Shown here: positions 9,847 to 18,092 of the stretch, piece by piece
Layout of the letters: each line of letters opens with the position of its first letter
Position numbering within the stretch: the stretch's first letter is position 1
Assembly (NCBI GenBank): GCA_001898335.1
Contig: MKTS01000014.1
Coordinates: 1 to 44,252, forward strand
DNA length: 44,252 bases
Source: Mucilaginibacter sp. 44-25
GTDB lineage: Bacteria; Bacteroidota; Bacteroidia; Sphingobacteriales; Sphingobacteriaceae
Reading direction: 5' to 3'
The notes under the pieces: model-generated
Told to the model about the DNA's origin: nothing
What the model saw: the letters and a program-made list of their open reading frames with translations, nothing else
The model's database searches: none
Position numbers and translations under genes: made by a program

Positions 9847-11191
9847 AATTACCCTGCTGTTTGTAGCCATATCAACCACAGGGCTTATTTTACTTAACAT
9901 CTCTATATTTTATTTTGTATCAGAGTTTAATTTTGAAGATTTTTTTAAGCGGCTGGAGTCGCGTGTAAATCTCGCTGCCGAAATAAACATTGATCCGGAT
10001 GCGGGTTCTGTCGCTTACCGAAAGGTACGCCAGCAATACCTGGAAAAGCTGGCTAACGAAACCGACTACATTAGCCCTGTAGACCCGTCCAAACAACCGG
10101 CTTTTAACCGTATAAAGGGCCTGCCCGAGGAATTTTACCAAGCCATACTTGCCGGTAAAAATGCCAGGTATACCATACATAATCATTTTTATGCAGGCCG
10201 TATGGTCACCGGCAAAACCGGTAAATATATGGTGGTGGTTACTGCTGATGACCCATATGGCTTTAAAGAGTTACAGCAGCTTAAACGGGTACTTATCTTC
10301 GTCTTTCTTACGTTTATTGTGCTGGCCTATGTTGCGGGTAAGGCTTTTTCGTACATCACGGTGCAGCCCGTGCGTAATATTATTAAAGGTGTACAAAACA
10401 TAACGGCTAACAACCTGCATATGCGACTGGCCGATGTTTCGGGCAAGGATGAAATAGCCGAACTGGTACAAACCTTTAACAACATGCTAACCCGGCTGGA
10501 AACATCCTTTGAAACACAGAACAATTTTGTAAGTAACGCTTCGCATGAGCTGCGTACGCCGCTTACCATCATATCCGCCGAAACGCAATTGCTGCTTAGT
10601 GGGAATAAAGTTAACGAGGAGGGTAGGCAATCTGTCCAAACCATTATGGAAGAGGCCGAAAAACTCACGGGCATTTTAGAAGGTCTGCTTGGCCTTGCGC
10701 AAACCGGGTTTGATGGCAAGAAGCAGCATTGGCAACGCATACGTATTGATGAGTTGGTTTTACAGGTGGCAGAATCTGTCAAGAAAACCAATCCAGGCAG
10801 TATCATCGATCTTGATTTTGCCAACCTGCCGGAGGATGAGAGCATGATTTATACGCAAGGCAACATCAACTTATTACGCCTCGCACTCAGTAATATTGTT
10901 TCCAATGCGTGCAAGTACTCTAATAATAGCCCGGTAAGTGTTCATCTCTCGTCATACACCGGCCGCATTGTTATCAGTGTAACGGATAGAGGCATAGGTA
11001 TACCACAGCAGGAGCAGGCATATGTGTTTGTCCCGTTCTTCCGTGCATCAAATACAACCGATTTTCATGGCTATGGTATAGGTTTGCCGCTTACACAAAA
11101 TATTATACGACTGCACAATGGTACCATTGGCATCCGTTCAAAGGAGCAGGAAGGTACTGAAATACAGGTAACTCTTCCTGTCGCTTTCTAA
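9830..11191 (+). CDS. HAMP-domain sensor histidine kinase
   Basis: A 453-residue membrane kinase. TM1 spans about 8-30 and a periplasmic sensor about 31-150, followed by TM2 (about 153-172), HAMP (about 175-228), HisKA with H239 in ASHELRTPLT, and a HATPase domain with NIVSNACKYS, DRGIGIPQ and GYGIGLPL. The start ATG lies inside the end of the upstream regulator gene (17-base overlap), showing translational coupling. The sensor region has no recognised fold by eye. The gene converges on the flavoprotein-regulator gene with only 19 bp between the two stops. Confidence 0.93.
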   Translation: MKLQTKITLLFVAISTTGLILLNISIFYFVSEFNFEDFFKRLESRVNLAAEINIDPDAGSVAYRKVRQQYLEKLANETDYISPVDPSKQPAFNRIKGLPEEFYQAILAGKNARYTIHNHFYAGRMVTGKTGKYMVVVTADDPYGFKELQQLKRVLIFVFLTFIVLAYVAGKAFSYITVQPVRNIIKGVQNITANNLHMRLADVSGKDEIAELVQTFNNMLTRLETSFETQNNFVSNASHELRTPLTIISAETQLLLSGNKVNEEGRQSVQTIMEEAEKLTGILEGLLGLAQTGFDGKKQHWQRIRIDELVLQVAESVKKTNPGSIIDLDFANLPEDESMIYTQGNINLLRLALSNIVSNACKYSNNSPVSVHLSSYTGRIVISVTDRGIGIPQQEQAYVFVPFFRASNTTDFHGYGIGLPLTQNIIRLHNGTIGIRSKEQEGTEIQVTLPVAF

Positions 11192-11210
11192 AAAAACTAT
11201 CAGTAAAGAA

Positions 11211-12869
11211 TTACACCTCGTTCAGATACTTATGCACAAAGCTGATAGCCATGGAGCCTTCGCCTACGGCGGATGCTACACGGTTCATGGCGCCGGCACG
11301 TACGTCGCCCGCCGCGAATATACCCGGGCAACTGGTTTCAAGCAGGTAAGGGTCGCGGTTGGTTTTCCAAACCTTTTTGAAATCTGAGCAGAGGTTAAGG
11401 TCGCGCCCGGTTTCAATAAAGCCTTTGTTGTTCACCAGTATATCGTTACACAACCATTCGGTATATGGCTTAGCGCCAATAAAAATGTAAAGCGCGTCAG
11501 CATCAACGGTTTTTATTTCGCCGGTGTTAAGGTCTTGTATGTTTAATTGTTTCAGGTTTTCTTCGCCTATGGCCTCGGTTATTTCCGTACAAGGCATTAG
11601 TTTAATGTTTTCCTGCCCATTAAGCTGGTCAATGAGGTATGACGACATGGTTTCCCGCAACGATGGTTTCCTGATCAGGATAAATACCTCTTTAGCAAAT
11701 TTTGAGAGATACATGGCTGCCTGGCCGGCTGAGTTGCCGCCGCCAACTACGTAAACATGCTTATCCTTGCAAGAGGCGGCCTCTGTCATGGCGGCCCCAT
11801 AGTAAATGCCTGCCCCTGTAAATTTTTCGATACCCTTGGTAGTCAGCTGCCGGTAATCAACCCCGGTAGTTATCACAATGGCTTTAGTTATTACCTCGGT
11901 ATCATCATCCAATACAATGGTTTTATAAGCGCCATTGGTTTTTATCTCTTTCACTGCTTTAGGCGAAAGGAAATCCGTCCCGAACCGGGTAGATTGGGTA
12001 ATGGCCCTTCGAGTAAGATCAGCACCACTTAAGCCTGAGGGAAAGCCGAGGTAATTCTCTATTCTTGAACTGGTACCTGCCTGGCCACCGGGTACCTTTT
12101 TTTCGATAAGTAAAGTTTTTAGACCTTCTGATGAGCCATATACAGATGCCGCCAACCCTGCCGGTCCTGCGCCAATGATAACCACATCATAAAGCTCGTT
12201 TTTGGCTGATGAGTTGAGGCCGATCTTAGCAGCAATATCCTTTACATCGGGTGCTTTCATCACCGCGCCATCAGCGCAGATAAGTGCAGGCAGGTCTTTT
12301 GCTTCCAGGTTATTCACCTTAATAAGTGCCTTAGCCTCATCGGTATTGGCATCCAACCACTGATAAGGGACCAGGTACCCGGATAGGAATTCCTTTATGT
12401 TATGTGATTTTGGCGAATACTGATAGCCTACCACCTTTATACCATGAAAATCGGGCTTGTAAATACCTTTCCAGTCTTCAAGCAAGTCGGTAATTACAGG
12501 GTACAGCTTTTCTTCTGGCGGGTCCCAGGGTTTGGTGAGGTAATAATCCAGCTTTACCTCGTTTATCGCCTTTATAGCTGCTTCTGTATCCGCGTAGGCG
12601 GTTAACAGCGCCCGTTTGGCGTTAGGGAAGTATTGCATGGTTTGGCACAGAAAGTCGATGCCATCCATTTCTGGCATTCGCTGATCTGAGAGGAAAAGCG
12701 CTACGGTTTCTCCTTTATTTTTCAGGTCGAGCAGGCTGGCCAGCGCTTCTTTTGCCGAAGCGGTGTTTAATATACGGTAGTGCTCCCGGTAGTGCGTTTT
12801 AAGGTCGCGGGTTATAGCGCGTAATACCTGTTGGTCGTCATCAACAACAAATATGATAGGTTGGTTCAT
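11211..12869 (-). CDS. Response regulator fused to thioredoxin-reductase-like flavoprotein
   Basis: A 552-residue fusion. Residues 1-130 are a receiver (D10/D11, phosphoacceptor D62 in FLSDQRMPEMDG, K113 in LTKPWD). Residues about 140-220 resemble a glutaredoxin/thioredoxin-fold segment without a CxxC. From 227 on it is a pyridine-nucleotide-disulphide oxidoreductase: FAD motif GAGPAG (233-238), GGQAGTSSRIENYLGFP, NADPH motif GGGNSAG (376-382) and a terminal AAGDVR motif. Where classical TrxB carries CATC, this protein reads GIYYGAA (354-360), so the dithiol site is missing. The output is thus probably NAD(P)H-dependent redox chemistry on another acceptor, gated by phosphorylation (inference). 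It follows the CNMP-kinase gene after 12 bp. Confidence 0.9.
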   Translation of the reverse strand: MNQPIIFVVDDDQQVLRAITRDLKTHYREHYRILNTASAKEALASLLDLKNKGETVALFLSDQRMPEMDGIDFLCQTMQYFPNAKRALLTAYADTEAAIKAINEVKLDYYLTKPWDPPEEKLYPVITDLLEDWKGIYKPDFHGIKVVGYQYSPKSHNIKEFLSGYLVPYQWLDANTDEAKALIKVNNLEAKDLPALICADGAVMKAPDVKDIAAKIGLNSSAKNELYDVVIIGAGPAGLAASVYGSSEGLKTLLIEKKVPGGQAGTSSRIENYLGFPSGLSGADLTRRAITQSTRFGTDFLSPKAVKEIKTNGAYKTIVLDDDTEVITKAIVITTGVDYRQLTTKGIEKFTGAGIYYGAAMTEAASCKDKHVYVVGGGNSAGQAAMYLSKFAKEVFILIRKPSLRETMSSYLIDQLNGQENIKLMPCTEITEAIGEENLKQLNIQDLNTGEIKTVDADALYIFIGAKPYTEWLCNDILVNNKGFIETGRDLNLCSDFKKVWKTNRDPYLLETSCPGIFAAGDVRAGAMNRVASAVGEGSMAISFVHKYLNEV

Positions 12870-12881
12870 GTGGTTTAATGG

Positions 12882-14282
12882 CTAATTATCATTAATGGGG
12901 AAACAAACAGTAAATACAGTATTACCCGGTTCCGAGGTTACCTTAACCGAGCCGTTGTGCTGCCTGATGATGCGGGTAACCACATCAAGCCCCAGGCCGG
13001 ACCCTTTACCCATTTCCTTAGTCGTAAAAAATGGATCAAATATCTGCGACTGTAATTCTGCAGGTATACCGGGGCCGTTATCGCCAATATAAACACATAC
13101 AAAATCCCCGTCTTTTTGGGTACGTATGGTTAAACGGCTGTTGGGTGTGTTTTCAAGTGCATCAATAGCATTATCAATAAGGTTGGTCCAAACCTGGTTA
13201 AGCTCACCCGCCAGCGCTTTTACCTGTGGCAGGGAGGTATCAAAGTTTTCCTGTACCTCAATATTATGTTTACGAAGTTTGTAATTGAGCATGGTAATGG
13301 TATTGCGCAAACCGGCGTGTATATCCAGCAACTGCTTATCGGTATCGCGGTCCATGTGGGTAAAGTTTTTTACTGAGCTTACCAGTTCAGAGATACGTTG
13401 GGAAGAATCACGGATATCAGCCACCATTTTTTCCTGTAACAGGTAGTTGTTCATCCAGGCCAGTACCACATCCAGTTTGGGCGAAGGTGTGCAGTTGTTA
13501 AGATGGTCCAGATCGGCCGGGCTGAAATCAAAGTCAGCAAAGTTCTCGGCCATGTCCAGGTCTTTAATATGATGGTCCAGTAGCCAGTCGGTAATTTCAT
13601 CTTCCTTATCTGCGCGTTGCAGCATGGTAAGTATGGGCCGGTTGGTTTGTGTGGTTTTATTAATCAGCAACTGGTTAATGCTGTCTATCTTTTCAGGCTT
13701 CATATCAATGGCTGCAACATCTTTAAAAAGCTCAGGAAGATGTTTTACCTGGCATTGCAGCGCCGCTGCGCCCCGCGTAATGGCCGATGCCGGGTTGTTA
13801 AGCTCATGTGCTAAACCTGCCGATAATTTACCCAGGGCAAACATCTTTTCGTTCTGCTGCTGTAAAGAGGTAAAATCGCGCACGCGGCTGGTCATGGCGT
13901 GTACCATGGCCTCGGTAAGCTCATAATGCAGCTTTATGGCTTCCTTCATTTTATCTTTATGAATACTCAACAGGCGAGTTTTTTTAGTGCACTCGGTGTA
14001 CCCGGGTGTTTTGGTAGCCCTGCTAAAAGGCAGGTACCCACTAATAGAATGCGCCTGAATAATAGCTATTTCGCGCAGCTTGCCATTTTGCACCATGCAA
14101 AGGCGTATGCGGCCCTCTATAATAATGTACGTGTAACTAAGCGCGGTATTAACCTCGGTCAAATGCTCTCCCGCTTCCAGTTTGCGGGTTTCGCCGTTGT
14201 TAAGCAGCCATTGTAACTGATCATCGGGTACGGTTTCAAGCGCCGGTATGGCCCTTAATTCGGCAAGTGTTACTTTATTCAT
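12882..14282 (-). CDS. Cyclic-nucleotide-binding-domain sensor histidine kinase
   Basis: A 466-residue soluble kinase. Residues about 10-125 form a CAP-like cyclic-nucleotide-binding beta-roll (LEAGEHL, YIIIEGRIRL), followed by a helix, a dimerisation domain with H159 in LAHELNNP, and a HATPase domain with NLIDNAIDAL, GDNGPGIP and GSGLGLDVV. There is no transmembrane helix, so it senses an internal signal. The canonical phosphate-binding arginine of the cNMP pocket is not obvious (the corresponding stretch reads HSISGYLPFS), so the ligand may not be cAMP. It sits 12 bp upstream of the receiver-flavoprotein gene and almost certainly phosphorylates it. Confidence 0.9.
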   Translation of the reverse strand: MNKVTLAELRAIPALETVPDDQLQWLLNNGETRKLEAGEHLTEVNTALSYTYIIIEGRIRLCMVQNGKLREIAIIQAHSISGYLPFSRATKTPGYTECTKKTRLLSIHKDKMKEAIKLHYELTEAMVHAMTSRVRDFTSLQQQNEKMFALGKLSAGLAHELNNPASAITRGAAALQCQVKHLPELFKDVAAIDMKPEKIDSINQLLINKTTQTNRPILTMLQRADKEDEITDWLLDHHIKDLDMAENFADFDFSPADLDHLNNCTPSPKLDVVLAWMNNYLLQEKMVADIRDSSQRISELVSSVKNFTHMDRDTDKQLLDIHAGLRNTITMLNYKLRKHNIEVQENFDTSLPQVKALAGELNQVWTNLIDNAIDALENTPNSRLTIRTQKDGDFVCVYIGDNGPGIPAELQSQIFDPFFTTKEMGKGSGLGLDVVTRIIRQHNGSVKVTSEPGNTVFTVCFPINDN

Positions 14283-14537
14283 GCGGTAGTGCTAAAGTAA
14301 TACAATAATAAAGCTAATTATTCATAATTGCAGAGTGGTGCCGTGGTGCGGTTATATTTATATCGCTCTTTTCCTGATTTATCATTAAAGTTCACCGGCG
14401 GGATGTTATCATTGCTCCGCCCTAAATTATCATATATTTGATGCTTACCGCGCAAACAATATCTTAATTATATCATTGTTGAAACTACAAGTTGCGGACA
14501 CAACAATTATTGGCTTGGTATAGCCTTTTTTAATAAC

Positions 14538-15098
14538 ATGTTAAGTACAAAAATAAAGGCTTCTACAGAGCAGGCACATCAATCGCTTGAAGGTAAAGTG
14601 GTAAGGCGGTTGAAGGCCATACGTGGAAATAAAGATTACGCCGATCTTTTAAAATATTTTTACGCCTATTTTAAAGGGCTGGAAGCAGCTGTAGCGCCTT
14701 ACATTACACCAGAGGTGCTGGCAGATTACAGCAACAGGCGGCATGCTGACCATTTAAAAACGGATATTATAAAACTTGGTGCTGATGACCAGGATTTGCC
14801 GACGGTTCATATCCCTAAAATAACTAACCCGGTGCAGGCAATGGGGGCGTTGTACGTAATGGAGGGTTCTGTAATGGGAGGCCCATACATTGTACAAATG
14901 CTGGCCAAAGGCGGCGTAACAGAAGGTGTTTCTTTTTTTAGCGGTTATGGCGCGGAAACCGGTAGGATGTGGTCCGGATTTGTGGACGCGTTGAACAGAA
15001 TAGCCCCAACCGAAGAACAGGAGCACCAGGCAATTGAAAAAGCTAACGAAACCTTCTCCAATTTTGCCGCAATGTTTGATGTGGCAGAGGCTGTTTAG
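14538..15098 (+). CDS. Biliverdin-producing heme oxygenase-like protein
   Basis: A 186-residue all-helical protein. The candidate proximal heme ligand is H14 in TEQAHQSLE, and the distal-helix region is YVMEGSVMGGPYI, both typical of bacterial heme oxygenases of the BphO/HemO type. These enzymes open heme to biliverdin, CO and iron using an electron donor. No phytochrome gene is in the window, so either iron release or supply of bilin to a phytochrome encoded elsewhere is possible. Length fits the family (180-210). It is divergent from the CNMP-kinase gene, sharing a 255-bp intergenic region with it. Confidence 0.85.
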   Translation: MLSTKIKASTEQAHQSLEGKVVRRLKAIRGNKDYADLLKYFYAYFKGLEAAVAPYITPEVLADYSNRRHADHLKTDIIKLGADDQDLPTVHIPKITNPVQAMGALYVMEGSVMGGPYIVQMLAKGGVTEGVSFFSGYGAETGRMWSGFVDALNRIAPTEEQEHQAIEKANETFSNFAAMFDVAEAV

Positions 15099-15142
15099 CT
15101 ATAAATTTTAATTGCTTTTACTTGGTTGAATAAGGTCTGGTA

Positions 15143-16636
15143 TTATTTATCACCCTGAATAATTTTCATCACTACTTCATAAGCCGTTTTTTTCTTCCAT
15201 TTCGCTATCAACCAGCTTACAAAGCATAAGATAAAGATGTCAGTATTCTCTGTTCCGCTTTGCAAGGCTAAAACTTTCTTTTGATAAGCCGCTTCAAAAA
15301 CCACATCAGGTTTTAATAAGTACTTTTCAATCAGGCTTAAGAACACGAGCACGCGCTCTTCCGATGTTTTAAGCAAATACTTTCTGTATCTGCGGCGGAA
15401 GCTGGCAAGTCGGGACATGGCGACCTCGATGTTGGAAAATTGTGCCTGTACCAATATTTCCATCAGGTTTTTGCGGATGGTCCAAAGCATGCCCATTTTT
15501 TTCTCATACCAGGTGTCGGTACGCGTTAGCAACTTTAACTGCTTTAAACTTTCGCGGTTATCACAAAGGGCTAAACACATTGCAAGGCTTATCCGTATGT
15601 CTTCAATGTCTTCCGGTTTTGAGGACGATTTCGAAAAAACAAGCGCCTCCTTTAATAGGTTAGTTGCCTCATCAGCGAGGTTGGTGAAAAACAGGTTAAG
15701 TGCAGAGAGTAGCTGGTGCCTTAAATAAAACAAGGTGTAATAGCGATTGTCTGACATCATCAGTTCCATCATTTCTTTCAGCAATGATCTACTCTTCCCG
15801 AAATCCTTTTGCCGTAAGTGGAAGTTTGCCAAAAAGTACAAAATGGAGATATGGTAGAAAAGATAGGTCTTCTTTTGATCCTTTAGCCCCCGGATGAATT
15901 GGTTAGTACGGTTGATGTAGCGTTCAATCAGGCCATAATTTTGTTGTATAGCCGCATATTCGTTCGCAATGAAAAGGATCTGGTAAACAGATTTGTACGT
16001 CATCAGGTCCTGCACAGATATCTTGTACTTACGGATGGTAGTTATTATCAGCGTATTTAGGTTAACAACTTTTCCTTGCTGATGTATTTGTTGCAATTCC
16101 TGCCTCAAAAAGGCATAGGCTATATTCAGTTTGGCCTCTCTTTGCATGTCGGCCTGGTTAAGCAAGAAGCGTGCTGTTAAACCTTCAAAATTTTCAGCCC
16201 CCGGTAAATGAGCATAGTGCAGCTTTAACAGCAAAAGCTCATTTAGTAAGTTAAATTGCTCCAGATGTTTGGCCAGTCTTTCTGCCTTATCTAAACATTT
16301 GAACGCTGTCTTCACTACATCGTTCTCTAATAAGAAACGCCCTACTACCACTAATCTAAGCGCATCATAAGTATCAGATTGATTATTTTCAAAGGCTTTT
16401 TGTGATAAAAACAGCAGCAAGCTATCCTGCAACCTTTTACGTAAAGCGTGGTAAGCATCTTTATTTTTTGGTGATTGATAAAGATTGCTTAAGTTATTTA
16501 TATCGTCAGTTTTTAATAAATCAAGTAACTGCAGATTCTTTACATCACCCCGCTTGTTTTTTCGCTGTAAAAACTGTTTAAAATGCTTTAAATCATTATT
16601 ATCGAGAAGATTTGTTAGCTCTAAAAGTGAGTCCAT
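15143..16636 (-). CDS. Large alpha-helical repeat protein of unknown function
   Basis: A 497-residue protein, helical throughout, with Leu/Tyr/Ala spacing suggesting TPR-like or HAT-like helical hairpins (for example residues about 240-345) but no clean TPR consensus. There is no signal peptide or membrane helix, so it is probably a cytoplasmic scaffold. The N-terminal 80 residues are Lys/Asn/Leu-rich, the C-terminus is basic, and codon use is more AT-rich than in neighbouring genes. I do not recognise a named family. It converges with the heme oxygenase gene, with 44 bp between the stops. Confidence 0.75.
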   Translation of the reverse strand: MDSLLELTNLLDNNDLKHFKQFLQRKNKRGDVKNLQLLDLLKTDDINNLSNLYQSPKNKDAYHALRKRLQDSLLLFLSQKAFENNQSDTYDALRLVVVGRFLLENDVVKTAFKCLDKAERLAKHLEQFNLLNELLLLKLHYAHLPGAENFEGLTARFLLNQADMQREAKLNIAYAFLRQELQQIHQQGKVVNLNTLIITTIRKYKISVQDLMTYKSVYQILFIANEYAAIQQNYGLIERYINRTNQFIRGLKDQKKTYLFYHISILYFLANFHLRQKDFGKSRSLLKEMMELMMSDNRYYTLFYLRHQLLSALNLFFTNLADEATNLLKEALVFSKSSSKPEDIEDIRISLAMCLALCDNRESLKQLKLLTRTDTWYEKKMGMLWTIRKNLMEILVQAQFSNIEVAMSRLASFRRRYRKYLLKTSEERVLVFLSLIEKYLLKPDVVFEAAYQKKVLALQSGTENTDIFILCFVSWLIAKWKKKTAYEVVMKIIQGDK

Positions 16637-16769
16637 AAGGGCAATTAAATAATTATAAAGGTAGTATTATACTAAAATATATCGTCAGTATTTTACTAAA
16701 TTTAACTTTTTATAGGCCTGTTTTACGTTGCACATTTGCTTCCATATTAATCATTTAAACAAAAACAAA

Positions 16770-17237
16770 ATGGAACCGCTACAACACAAAACAGACGAAT
16801 TTTTAACAAGCGTAAAGAACAGCGAAAATGGCAGAAACCCTTTCAGACCCACTGCGGCATTTATTGGCGCATCATGGTTTGCCTTATTAACCGGAACAAT
16901 AGGCTATTGCATAGGCTTATGGAATGCCAGCATACAGCTGAACGAAAAAGGCTACTATTTCACGATATTATTGTTTGGCCTGTTCGCAGTGATCTCCGTG
17001 CAGAAAAGTGTAAGGGATAGGGCGGAAGGACTTGCCGTGACCGACCTTTACTATGGCCTGAGCTGGTTTGCCACCATAGCAGCTATGGTGCTATTGACCA
17101 TTGGCTTGTGGAATGCTGATATCGCAAGAAGCGAAAAAGGTTTTTATGCTATGGCCTTTTGCTTAAGTATGTTTTCGGCCATTGCTGTACAAAAGAATAC
17201 CCGCGACGCCAAGTTGATTGGAGATAAAGAACTGTAA
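16770..17237 (+). CDS. YiaA/YiaB-family inner membrane protein
   Basis: A 155-residue protein containing two copies of the YiaA/B two-helix unit. Repeated hallmarks are SWFALLTGTIGYCIGLWNA and SWFATIAAMVLLTIGLWNA, each followed by a second helix ending AVISVQKSVRD or AIAVQKNTRD. Four membrane helices are expected. The function of this family is unknown. The ATG giving MEPLQHKTDEF is used; an upstream TTG would prepend 14 non-conserved residues. A terminator follows closely. Confidence 0.88.
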   Translation: MEPLQHKTDEFLTSVKNSENGRNPFRPTAAFIGASWFALLTGTIGYCIGLWNASIQLNEKGYYFTILLFGLFAVISVQKSVRDRAEGLAVTDLYYGLSWFATIAAMVLLTIGLWNADIARSEKGFYAMAFCLSMFSAIAVQKNTRDAKLIGDKEL

Positions 17238-17252
17238 CGTAGCGGTTGCTTG

Positions 17253-17288
17253 CCCGCAGTGCCTTGCCTTGCAAGCCTGCGGGTTTTT
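17253..17288 (+). terminator. Intrinsic terminator after the yiaAB-like gene
   Basis: CCCGCAG (17253-17259) pairs with CTGCGGG (17277-17283), followed by five T residues. It lies 16 bp after the stop codon of the YiaA/B-like gene. Confidence 0.7.
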
Positions 17289-17410
17289 AGGTGTCAAGCC
17301 GAAAAGATAAGCCTTCACTTATGTATCTATGAGCCAAGATGGTACAAAAACTTTAGTGCTTTGATGGAAACTAAACGCTAATTATACCGTTGTTTCTATA
17401 AACAATTGTC

Positions 17411-17641
17411 ATGAAAAACCCATTCAAACAAGAAGAGAATCACGGTATATTAATATCAGGTCTGCTGATTGGAGCAATGTTCGCAGGTGCTATTACTTAT
17501 CTATATATCAGAAAGAAAAGTGACCTGAAGGAGGCTGCTGATGAACTTAAGTCACACGCCAAAGATTATTTAAAAAAGAAGGAAGGAAAGTTGAAGAAAC
17601 ACAAAAGAGACATTGAAGAGCTCGGTGGTATAGTAGGGTAA
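17411..17641 (+). CDS. YtxH-like small membrane protein
   Basis: A 76-residue protein with one membrane helix (about 13-33: ILISGLLIGAMFAGAITYLY) followed by a Lys/Glu-rich amphipathic tail, the pattern of YtxH/general-stress small proteins. The function is unknown; Firmicute members are linked to envelope stress. The 5' region (17289-17410) has no obvious second gene. It is single-copy here and ends before a bidirectional terminator. Confidence 0.75.
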   Translation: MKNPFKQEENHGILISGLLIGAMFAGAITYLYIRKKSDLKEAADELKSHAKDYLKKKEGKLKKHKRDIEELGGIVG

Positions 17642-17758
17642 CATAGCTCTGGTCTTAGCGCTCGTATGCTCATTTCCAAGGCAGCTGATTCAATGAACAG
17701 CATTCAATACCTTGATTTCTTTATAAGAAGTCAGGATAGATAGTTACCAACCCATAAT

Positions 17759-17793
17759 AAAAAAAGCCTTCAACAATCGTTGAAGGCTTTTTT
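17759..17793. terminator. Bidirectional terminator between ytxH-like gene and tRNA-Phe
   Basis: A 9-bp stem GCCTTCAAC (17766-17774) / GTTGAAGGC (17779-17787) with a 4-nt loop, flanked by A-rich and T-rich tracts so that it functions on both strands. It lies one base from the 3' end of tRNA-Phe on the minus strand. Confidence 0.85.
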
Positions 17794-17794
17794 G

Positions 17795-17867
17795 TGGTAT
17801 CAGCTGGAATCGAACCAGCGACACAAGGATTTTCAGTCCTTTGCTCTACCAACTGAGCTATGATACC
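17795..17867 (-). tRNA. tRNA-Phe (GAA)
   Basis: A 73-nt cloverleaf on the minus strand: acceptor GGTATCA/TGATACC with discriminator A, D arm AGCTCAGTTGGTAGAGC, anticodon loop CTGAAAA (anticodon GAA) and T loop TTCGATT. The 3' CCA is not encoded. A TACATTTG promoter box lies 20 bp upstream and a terminator directly follows, so it is a stand-alone unit. Confidence 0.96.
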
Positions 17868-17887
17868 ATCATCCCGTTTGGGGTCTG

Positions 17888-17895
17888 CAAATGTA
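17888..17895 (-). promoter_or_regulatory. -7 promoter box for tRNA-Phe
   Basis: The minus strand reads TACATTTG, the Bacteroidota -7 consensus TAnnTTTG, ending 20 bp before the tRNA 5' end. No clean TTTG box is visible at the expected -33 spacing; the upstream DNA is A/T tracts. Confidence 0.55.
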
Positions 17896-18092
17896 GCGTT
17901 TTTTTCAGTTTTAAAAACTTTTTTTTCAAAATAGTGCTTTTAGCTGCCAACCGGTATTGATTATCAGCGCATTAATTTTAAATAAGTATTTTGTGCACCA
18001 CCCTCATATCTAAATCAAAACAATTTATACCTTGTAACATTAAAACAAATACCTATTTTCGTTATTCAAATACTATGCATGCATAATAAATT

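Noticed and set aside
10327..10845. 172-codon minus-strand frame inside the HAMP kinase
   Set aside because: The sense strand carries HAMP, HisKA and HATPase motifs; the antisense frame has none.
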